A stretch of 7,583 nucleotides of DNA from Smithellaceae bacterium (GTDB lineage: Bacteria > Desulfobacterota > Syntrophia > Syntrophales > Smithellaceae): contig JAQVLL010000085.1 of assembly GCA_028704195.1 (NCBI GenBank), forward strand, positions 1 through 7,583, written 5' to 3'. The notes below the pieces were generated by a model. It had not been told where the DNA came from. It searched no databases and saw nothing but the letters and a program-made list of their open reading frames with translations. Positions 1 to 4,485 of the stretch are shown one piece after another (the stretch's first letter is position 1; each line of letters begins with the position of its first letter). The position numbers were made by a program, and so were the translations under genes.

Positions 1-5
1 TATCT

Positions 6-11
6 CTCCTC
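6..11 (-). promoter_or_regulatory. Ribosome binding site of a gene starting just left of the window
   Basis: Read on the minus strand this is GAGGAG followed by AGATA up to the window edge. That is a strong Shine-Dalgarno sequence with the right room for a start codon within a few bases outside the window. No start codon is visible, so the gene itself is inferred. It would run leftward, in the same direction as the reductase gene. Confidence 0.4.
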
Positions 12-18
12 ATGGTGT

Positions 19-80
19 GTGTATCCTTTCCATTTTTGTGGTCGGTTAACTGTCGCTAAACAATCAACCGATGGATACAC
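19..80 (-). repeat. Nested inverted repeat, possible structured 5' leader
   Basis: Two perfect inverted repeats are nested. The outer arms are GTGTATCC (19-26) and GGATACAC (73-80). The inner arms are TCGGTT (42-47) and AACCGA (66-71). Only one base separates the arms on the right side, but 15 bases separate them on the left. Transcribed leftward, this gives an 8-bp stem stacked almost directly on a 6-bp stem with an 18-base loop. It ends seven bases before the putative ribosome site at 6-11. I could not match it to a known riboswitch class. Formation as RNA is inferred. Confidence 0.4.
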
Positions 81-124
81 CACCTATCTTCCTAAACACA
101 ACTTTTGTTTATATCTCATTGCTA

Positions 125-149
125 CGCAATAGAAATCTGCCCTATTGCG
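125..149. repeat. Perfect 8-bp inverted repeat
   Basis: The arms are CGCAATAG (125-132) and CTATTGCG (142-149) with a 9-base spacer. Neither side is followed directly by a T-run, so it does not look like a classical intrinsic terminator. It could be an extragenic palindrome or an operator between the reductase gene and the gene to the left of the window. Confidence 0.4.
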
Positions 150-246
150 GAATCTGGGTTAAAATAACAAAAAAAACTATCTTGTGAGAAGCGGCTTGTA
201 AATACCTATCTCGTTGTAATTTACATGCTCTGCGCTTGAGGCAGGG

Positions 247-1824
247 CTATACCGTCCCGCGCTCCAGTCTTCTGCCAACAGCAGGAATCTCCGCAACGTT
301 CGGGACCCGGATGTTTTCCTGTGCCTGATGCAGGGCGGTCTTGCGAACTTTTAAAGCATAGCGGTTCAATCCGGACAGATGGATCGGCCCCATATAGCTC
401 TCCCACTCAATGATTCGTGCGTCCACGGGAAAAGCGCTGCAATCCGCGGGTGATACCCGTGAGGCAAGGTCCATGAGATTATGGTTGTGGAACACGTATC
501 GGGGTGACGCGTAAAAAGAAAAGGTGATGGCCAGCTTCATGGTTGTATTCACAAAATCCGTCACTTTACGAATCCTGTTTCTCATACCTGTAGACTTGCA
601 GACCCCGTCATATACCTTCACAACGCATTTCAGTGCCGCCATTGCCGTGATAAAAAGTTTCCGGTCAACAATCCGGAAGTTTCTTTTTGGTTTGCCTTTC
701 GGATACAGTTTTTCATAGGCTTCGGCGTTGCGATTGGACTCCAGTTGAAGCAAATTCACCATCCGGCCGACCGTGATGGGATTTGACGAACCGGTCGAAC
801 ACTGGTAGATCCGGTGCGCTCCCGGGATCGCCAGTGCTTCAGCCGCGGCCAGAATCAGGCTGTTTGCCGCCATATCCGCCGGAATAACATCGATGACACC
901 ATTTGCCCGGGCGGGGAAGAACGGGGTCTTTTCTCTTGCATAGGCAAGGATAATTGCGTCTGCCACTTTAACGCCTTCGACCCATCCCGGAACCGGCTCC
1001 TGGTAGGTGCTTTCAATGATTGCCGGACGGACAATGGTCAATGTGGAGTCCGAGAGTTCCTCCATGAGGATTTGTTCACCAAGCCACTTTGTGAAGGTGT
1101 ACGTGTCGTTCCAGCCATATCGGTGGGATTCTTTTGACCCCAGTTCAACCAGGCTTTCAGCAAGCTCGTCGGAACGGGAGCAGTTTTCTTCAACCTTCCT
1201 GACCTTTTCCTCAAGCTTTGCAATCAGCGGGCGGACCTGATAAAAGCCTTTCGCGTTTCTTGTGAAGCCTTTGCTGGCGGGAACGACGACTTCTTCCCGG
1301 CAGTCCCCTGTATTGAAGCCGTTCACGAAACAGGTTGATACATGCACCATAGGGACGTTTCCGGCCGCCTTGACCAGCTCTGTAAGATTGAGAAGGCACA
1401 GGGTATTGATCTTTAAAGCCTTTTGCAGTTGTTCGCGGAAATCCACGGAGGCTGCTACATGGACGACAAGGTCAATACGTCCGGCAAGCCCTGTGAAATC
1501 TTCACTGTTCAGTCCGAAATTCTTTTGGGTGAGCTCGCCCGTGACACATTCTATCTTTTCCCTGCAGAATTGACTGAAAATGGCAGGGCTTTCCTCTTTG
1601 AGGCGGTCGAAGATAGTGGATAAAGCAATCTCATGATCAAAGCGCTCCCTGGCCGTGGGATACTTGTCATTTCCACGAACCAGCAGGATGATCTTCTCGA
1701 CATCCGGTATCTCACGGATGATTTTTTCGATGACAACTTTTCCCAAAAACCCCGTTGTCCCGGTGATCAGAATACGTTTGCCGGCAAATTGTTCCTTTAC
1801 AGATATTTCATTTTTGGGGTTCAT
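247..1824 (-). CDS. Alcohol-forming fatty acyl-CoA (acyl-ACP) reductase
   Basis: This 525-residue protein belongs to the FAR family, which reduces long-chain fatty acyl thioesters with NADPH to fatty alcohols, without releasing the aldehyde. The N-terminal part is an extended short-chain dehydrogenase Rossmann domain: TGTTGFLGK at 21-29 binds the nucleotide, ST at 163-164 and Y242/K246 (YTFTK) form the catalytic set. The C-terminal part (about 430-495) is a FAR_C domain, with FPVDARIIEW and SGLNRYALK as landmarks. From memory, the sequence strongly resembles the roughly 512-residue Marinobacter FAR (Maqu_2220) along its whole length. The ATG at 1824 is chosen because AAGGAG lies 7 bases upstream (1832-1837); a TTG 14 codons earlier has no such support. 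The gene stands alone. The alcohols may feed wax esters or ether lipids, but no partner gene is visible. Confidence 0.92.
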   Translation of the reverse strand: MNPKNEISVKEQFAGKRILITGTTGFLGKVVIEKIIREIPDVEKIILLVRGNDKYPTARERFDHEIALSTIFDRLKEESPAIFSQFCREKIECVTGELTQKNFGLNSEDFTGLAGRIDLVVHVAASVDFREQLQKALKINTLCLLNLTELVKAAGNVPMVHVSTCFVNGFNTGDCREEVVVPASKGFTRNAKGFYQVRPLIAKLEEKVRKVEENCSRSDELAESLVELGSKESHRYGWNDTYTFTKWLGEQILMEELSDSTLTIVRPAIIESTYQEPVPGWVEGVKVADAIILAYAREKTPFFPARANGVIDVIPADMAANSLILAAAEALAIPGAHRIYQCSTGSSNPITVGRMVNLLQLESNRNAEAYEKLYPKGKPKRNFRIVDRKLFITAMAALKCVVKVYDGVCKSTGMRNRIRKVTDFVNTTMKLAITFSFYASPRYVFHNHNLMDLASRVSPADCSAFPVDARIIEWESYMGPIHLSGLNRYALKVRKTALHQAQENIRVPNVAEIPAVGRRLERGTV

Positions 1825-1998
1825 GAACAGGCTCCTTTTCAACTTCTTGGCATTCGTTTGAATCAAATTCCTTCTTCGCTGAAGTTGGCAAAATCTATGA
1901 CATAGTTTTTTTGAAAAGTCTCACTAGTTTATTTGCGGTATACTACAAGTTAAGCGCTAGTATTCTGGTTCAATGCCTGACTTTCGGTATTTTTGTAT

Positions 1999-2028
1999 AA
2001 TCTAATTAAATCAATTATTTGTTGACAA
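1999..2028 (-). promoter_or_regulatory. Candidate sigma70 promoter for the fatty acyl-CoA reductase
   Basis: On the minus strand TTGTCA (2023-2028) is followed after 18 bases by TAGATT (1999-2004). The -35 box matches consensus at 5 of 6 positions and the -10 box at 4 of 6. It would leave a leader of about 170 bases. The spacing and the -10 box are not ideal, and a weaker promoter nearer the gene cannot be excluded. Confidence 0.3.
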
Positions 2029-2118
2029 AACGGAAAAATCGAAACCCGAAATGGTTAGGGGTGGTTTTAATCACAATGGAGTATTCCGGAAATAGGGGAA
2101 TTTGAAAAAAATTATGGG

Positions 2119-2159
2119 AAAAAAGTTGCAAAAAGCCTGTTCGCATTGCGAGTGCTTTT
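2119..2159 (-). terminator. Candidate intrinsic terminator of the secreted-protein gene
   Basis: The arms AAAAGC (2131-2136) and GCTTTT (2154-2159) enclose a second stem TCGC/GCGA (2141-2144, 2148-2151) with a 3-base loop. Read leftward, the hairpin runs into a T-run (A-run at 2130-2134) and a second T-run (2119-2124). It lies about 184 bases after the stop codon at 2343, which is rather far, and the stem has an internal loop. Confidence 0.35.
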
Positions 2160-2249
2160 GGGTATAAAAACGTGAAAATGATAATAATAATTAGTAAATT
2201 CAGTCATTTGTCAACAAGTTGTCAGGGTATGAAACGAATGTTTTAATAT

Positions 2250-2291
2250 CGCAGAAAGCTGCGCAGAATTAACGCTGGCTCCACAACAGCG
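2250..2291. repeat. Two adjacent small hairpins
   Basis: The first is CGCAG-AAAG-CTGCG (2250-2263), a perfect 5-bp stem with a 4-base loop. The second is CGCTG (2273-2277) paired with CAGCG (2287-2291) over a 9-base loop. They lie in the 3' flank of the secreted-protein gene. They could protect or help end its transcript. No T-run follows directly. Confidence 0.35.
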
Positions 2292-2342
2292 GGATTAAAT
2301 GAATTTCCATCGTTTTTTCAATGACTTGAATATGTCAAACGT

Positions 2343-2828
2343 TTACCATGCATCAACAATGATAGATTTCCATTCTATTGTTACTTTTTCATTGGAAACT
2401 AAATCTTTCCTGTACCCGGTGCCTTCGATCTTAAAGTCGGAAGTATTTTTTATTCTTTTTCCTTTCACAGTCATTTCTTCTTCAGCATGTGGAAATTTAA
2501 GTTTTAATTGAAAAGAATTTTTATCGTAGTGTATATCGGAAATCGCTTCATCCCATCGGCTGACGACCGGCTTATAAATGGCCGTGTGCCTCTTGATGCA
2601 CCGACGGGAACCATCCAGAAATAGTGTGGTCCACTGCGCATCTTTTCTGTTTAATATTTTTAAGTCGACATACAAAAATCTGTTTTCAATTTTCTTGCCG
2701 TCCTCATAAATTTCGATGAAAAAATTCTGCGGAGGTATCTTGGTGTAATTTACCTTATCAGACGATATCCCCTTTGCCGGTATCAATAAAGCAGCGATTA
2801 ACACAATGATCCATAGATAGTTTTTCAT
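2343..2828 (-). CDS. Small secreted protein of unknown function
   Basis: I do not recognise this 161-residue protein. Residues 1-20 look like a Sec signal peptide: a short basic start (MKN), a hydrophobic core (YLWIIVLIAALLIPA) and a possible cleavage site near residues 18-23. The mature part is rich in charged and aromatic residues with alternating patterns, as in a beta-rich periplasmic protein. It has a single cysteine (Cys77) and no lipobox. The ATG at 2828 is supported by AAGGAG six bases upstream (2835-2840); the upstream TTG at 2843 overlaps that ribosome site and is unlikely. The gene is clearly AT-richer than the reductase: three of four 60-base lines counted by eye had 16-18 G or C, against 33 in one line of the reductase. 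That hints at separate origin or weak selection. Confidence 0.75.
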   Translation of the reverse strand: MKNYLWIIVLIAALLIPAKGISSDKVNYTKIPPQNFFIEIYEDGKKIENRFLYVDLKILNRKDAQWTTLFLDGSRRCIKRHTAIYKPVVSRWDEAISDIHYDKNSFQLKLKFPHAEEEMTVKGKRIKNTSDFKIEGTGYRKDLVSNEKVTIEWKSIIVDAW

Positions 2829-2856
2829 TTTATTCTCCTTCAACCATGATATGATT

Positions 2857-2885
2857 TTTATAAAATTATCTGTTGTTTAAGTCAA
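2857..2885 (-). promoter_or_regulatory. Sigma70 promoter of the secreted-protein gene
   Basis: On the minus strand TTGACT (2880-2885) and TATAAA (2857-2862) are separated by 17 bases. Each box matches consensus at 5 of 6 positions. The expected start near 2850 gives a short leader with the ribosome site at 2835-2840. It lies between the gene and the repeat copy at 2901-2927. Confidence 0.7.
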
Positions 2886-2900
2886 GCCGAAGAAAAAAAC

Positions 2901-2927
2901 TGGGGTCAGGTCTTGAAATATCAGTTT
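2901..2927 (+). repeat. Extragenic repeat, copy 1 (direct repeat)
   Basis: This 27-base unit recurs in the same orientation at 3884-3910 with 25 of 27 bases identical; 2906-2927 is an exact 22-base match. Its core is TCAGGTCTTGAAATATCAG. I recall sequences of this kind scattered between genes in Desulfobacterota, often near Y1-type (REP-associated) transposases, but that link cannot be checked here. It ends seven bases before the stop codon of the hydrolase gene. Confidence 0.75.
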
Positions 2928-2934
2928 ACATGGA

Positions 2935-3822
2935 TCACGCGCGTCGGTAGAGGCCGTTTTCGCAAACAATCCGTCCTTCGCTGAGAGCATATTCCAGGTG
3001 TTTGCCGATCATGACTTTTTCATTGAACTCAAAAAACTCTTTCGGCTGGCGGGGCTTTCCATAAATAATCCAGCAGGCGCAGATTGCCTCCAGCGTTTTC
3101 GGTTTTTCCAGGGCAGCCAGAAGTTTCGATTCTCTCTCGTAGATGACACTTTCATACTGATCCCACAGGGGACCGGGATTCTCTTCATAAAGCCCGGTAT
3201 TGTGCGCTACCACCCAGCGGCTGGCGGGAATGTTTTTGAGCCTGTGAATGGACCGGATTGTATCTTCAATACTGGAGGCGACATCGCCGTACCAGGGCCC
3301 GAACGACGTCAGGTCGTAATCTCCGAGAAAAAGCAAACCCTCCTCAGGGAAAAAAAATGACAGGTGTCCCGGTGTGTGGCCGGGCGTGGCAATTACCTGA
3401 ATACTCAATCCGCCCAGATCGATGATCTGATTATCCTCAATAAAGCAAGCCGACTGCCGAGGCCGGAAGTCGAACACTTCAAGCATAATCTTTTCCCAGT
3501 ATGCACGCTGATAAGGCATCAGCAAGCCATACCAGTCCATGAAAATATTGAGGTCGGTCAGCGGCGGAAAATCACGTTTGGAAATCCACACGGTGCAGTC
3601 TTCAAACTCATTGACGTAGTGGATGTGATCTTCGTGCCAGTGCGACAGCCATACCTGGTCCACACCTTCTTCTTTCAGGCGTGTGAGCTTGGGAAGCGAG
3701 CATGCGGGATCGATAACCACACGCAGATTATTACCCTGCACATATAAAGAGTGATTGTAAGGATATTTCCCCCCGTTTTCCCCGCAAAGAAAACGAATCC
3801 GGCCAAACTGCCTGTCTTCCAT
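2935..3822 (-). CDS. Metallo-beta-lactamase-fold hydrolase
   Basis: This 295-residue protein has the complete metal site of the MBL superfamily: HWHEDH at 61-66 (HxHxDH), H149 in ATPGHTPGH, D168 in FLGDYD and H207 in VVAHNTG. This predicts a two-metal (zinc or iron) hydrolase of the glyoxalase II-like or LACTB2-like kind. Residues 240-295 resemble the winged-helix tail seen in such proteins (LEYALSEGRIVCENGLYR). No signal peptide is visible, so it is probably cytoplasmic. Substrate is unknown: thioester, nucleotide or lactone hydrolysis are all possible. The ATG at 3822 follows GGGGAG with 8 bases of spacing (3831-3836); TTG at 3825 is one codon earlier. The gene with its promoter lies between two direct copies of a 27-base repeat, so it may have arrived as a unit. 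Confidence 0.92.
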   Translation of the reverse strand: MEDRQFGRIRFLCGENGGKYPYNHSLYVQGNNLRVVIDPACSLPKLTRLKEEGVDQVWLSHWHEDHIHYVNEFEDCTVWISKRDFPPLTDLNIFMDWYGLLMPYQRAYWEKIMLEVFDFRPRQSACFIEDNQIIDLGGLSIQVIATPGHTPGHLSFFFPEEGLLFLGDYDLTSFGPWYGDVASSIEDTIRSIHRLKNIPASRWVVAHNTGLYEENPGPLWDQYESVIYERESKLLAALEKPKTLEAICACWIIYGKPRQPKEFFEFNEKVMIGKHLEYALSEGRIVCENGLYRRA

Positions 3823-3851
3823 CAATAAAGCTCCCCGGATAGTTGTTTTTG

Positions 3852-3880
3852 AATATAGATAAAATTGTAATGAAAGGCAA
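3852..3880 (-). promoter_or_regulatory. Sigma70 promoter of the MBL hydrolase gene
   Basis: On the minus strand TTGCCT (3875-3880) and TATATT (3852-3857) are 17 bases apart, matching consensus at 4 of 6 and 5 of 6 positions. The expected start near 3845 gives a leader of about 22 bases. The promoter lies inside the interval bounded by the two repeat copies. Confidence 0.6.
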
Positions 3881-3883
3881 GTG

Positions 3884-3910
3884 TTGGCTCAGGTCTTGAA
3901 ATATCAGTTT
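3884..3910 (+). repeat. Extragenic repeat, copy 2 (direct repeat)
   Basis: This is the second copy of the unit at 2901-2927, with mismatches only at 3885 and 3888. The flanks beyond the repeat do not match those of copy 1, so the similarity is confined to about 27 bases. It lies just upstream of the hydrolase promoter. Confidence 0.75.
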
Positions 3911-4046
3911 GTGCATGTAAATGCCAAAAAAGAATGACGGGAATCGGGACGCTGAAAGTCGAATGCACCCATCATAGTCTATCTAACGTGAGGTAATGAG
4001 AATCTTTGAGGGCGTGTCGCAAAATACTTACGCAGATCCCTGCACA

Positions 4047-4083
4047 GAAAAAATAAAGGAGTTAACCACAAATGGCTAACCCC
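4047..4083 (-). terminator. Intrinsic terminator of tRNA-Arg
   Basis: On the minus strand an 11-bp stem (arms 4073-4083 and 4058-4068, two G-U pairs) closes a 4-base loop (4069-4072). A T-rich run follows (A-rich on plus, 4048-4057). It begins ten bases after the encoded CCA end of the tRNA. Confidence 0.88.
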
Positions 4084-4093
4084 TTGATATAAT

Positions 4094-4170
4094 TGGTGCG
4101 CCCAGCAAGATTCGAACTTGCGACATCCAGATTCGTAGTCTGGCGCTCTATCCAGCTGAGCCATGGGCGC
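4094..4170 (-). tRNA. tRNA-Arg (anticodon ACG)
   Basis: The minus strand folds as a full cloverleaf of 77 bases including encoded CCA. The acceptor arms are GCGCCCA and TGGGCGC. The D-arm contains GCTC/GAGC, the anticodon stem is CCAGA/TCTGG around loop CTACGAA, and the T-arm is GCAAG-TTCGAAT-CTTGC. The anticodon ACG lies at plus-strand 4134-4136. It would be read as ICG after A34 deamination and decode CGU, CGC and CGA. The gene has its own promoter and terminator and stands alone. No copy of its 3' end is seen elsewhere in the window. Confidence 0.98.
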
Positions 4171-4193
4171 ATTTTTTCCCTTGACGAGGCAGC

Positions 4194-4222
4194 CCTATAG
4201 CACATTATTGGCGCGATGCAAA
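4194..4222 (-). promoter_or_regulatory. Candidate promoter of tRNA-Arg
   Basis: On the minus strand TTTGCA (4217-4222) and TATAGG (4194-4199) are 17 bases apart, each matching 4 of 6 positions. The -10 box is preceded by TG in the extended -10 position. It is followed by a GC-rich stretch (GGCTGCC), typical of stringently controlled stable-RNA promoters. The start would be about 17 bases before the mature tRNA. Confidence 0.5.
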
Positions 4223-4247
4223 ATGAAAATATGCCTGTGTGGAGGTA

Positions 4248-4263
4248 CGGAGCGCCTGCTCCG
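4248..4263. repeat. GC-rich 6-bp hairpin
   Basis: CGGAGC (4248-4253) and GCTCCG (4258-4263) flank a 4-base loop, GCCT. It resembles a core of common extragenic palindromic repeats. There is no T-run on either side, so termination is unlikely. Confidence 0.4.
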
Positions 4264-4363
4264 GGATTGCATTTTCGTCACCGCAGGGCTTCCATTCCGT
4301 TCATTAATCATTGGTTGAAGTCCGCGAAGGGGTCCCATCTAGGGTAGTGCGTCATTATAATCT

Positions 4364-4440
4364 TGTCATATCGACCAGCGGGAGATATCTTTTTTATTGT
4401 TCCGGATTTATTAAGATTTCTCACTTCGTTCGAAATGACA
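4364..4440. repeat. 77-base imperfect palindrome, REP or MITE-like element
   Basis: Two 28-base arms (4364-4391 and 4413-4440) are inverted copies of each other at 21 of 28 positions, with a 21-base AT-rich spacer. The right arm contains CACTTCGTTCGAAATGACA. I recall repeats of this form (TCATTTCGA...GAGAAATCT) dispersed in many environmental bacterial genomes, including Desulfobacterota. It follows the stop codon of PabB-PabC by 45 bases and could shape the 3' end of its mRNA. The absence of a T-run argues against a simple terminator. Confidence 0.65.
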
Positions 4441-4485
4441 GCAGTGTAAAGCTTTTACTGAAACACTTCACTAAGGTGATGTATT

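Larger units (their letters stand above)
1825..2342. other. 518-base AT-rich intergenic region
   Basis: No reading frame here has a start, ribosome site and protein-like composition. The stretch holds the upstream region of the reductase (about 1825-2030), and then the 3' flank of the secreted-protein gene with a candidate terminator (2119-2159) and two small hairpins (2250-2291). An 11-base sequence TTTGTCAACAA at 2207-2217 recurs in inverted form at 2019-2029. No transposase remnant or tRNA is seen. Confidence 0.6.
4171..4485. other. 315-base intergenic region with two palindromic elements
   Basis: No credible gene lies between the tRNA and the PabB-PabC gene. The region contains the tRNA promoter (4194-4222), a short GC-rich hairpin (4248-4263) and a 77-base imperfect palindrome (4364-4440). 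The pieces between them show nothing I can identify. Confidence 0.6.

Noticed and set aside
169..225. Stem TGTAAAT/ATTTACA (197-225) followed by a T-run on the minus strand as a terminator of the reductase gene
   Set aside because: The loop is 15 bases and the T-run (A-run 169-176) is about 20 bases beyond the stem, too far for an intrinsic terminator.
2023..2028. Plus-strand TTGACA that looks like a perfect -35 box
   Set aside because: No -10 box is found 16-18 bases downstream and no plus-strand gene follows.
2141..2166. Plus-strand TTCGCA and TATAAA, 17 bases apart
   Set aside because: The boxes are acceptable, but no plus-strand gene or RNA is apparent downstream, and the hairpin here fits a minus-strand terminator better.
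2998..3747. Plus-strand open frames of 120 and 127 codons
   Set aside because: They lie antisense to the MBL hydrolase gene, whose complete metal site leaves no doubt about the true frame.
4094..4170. tRNA-Arg as an integration site for a mobile island
   Set aside because: No integrase gene and no second copy of the tRNA 3' end is present in the window.
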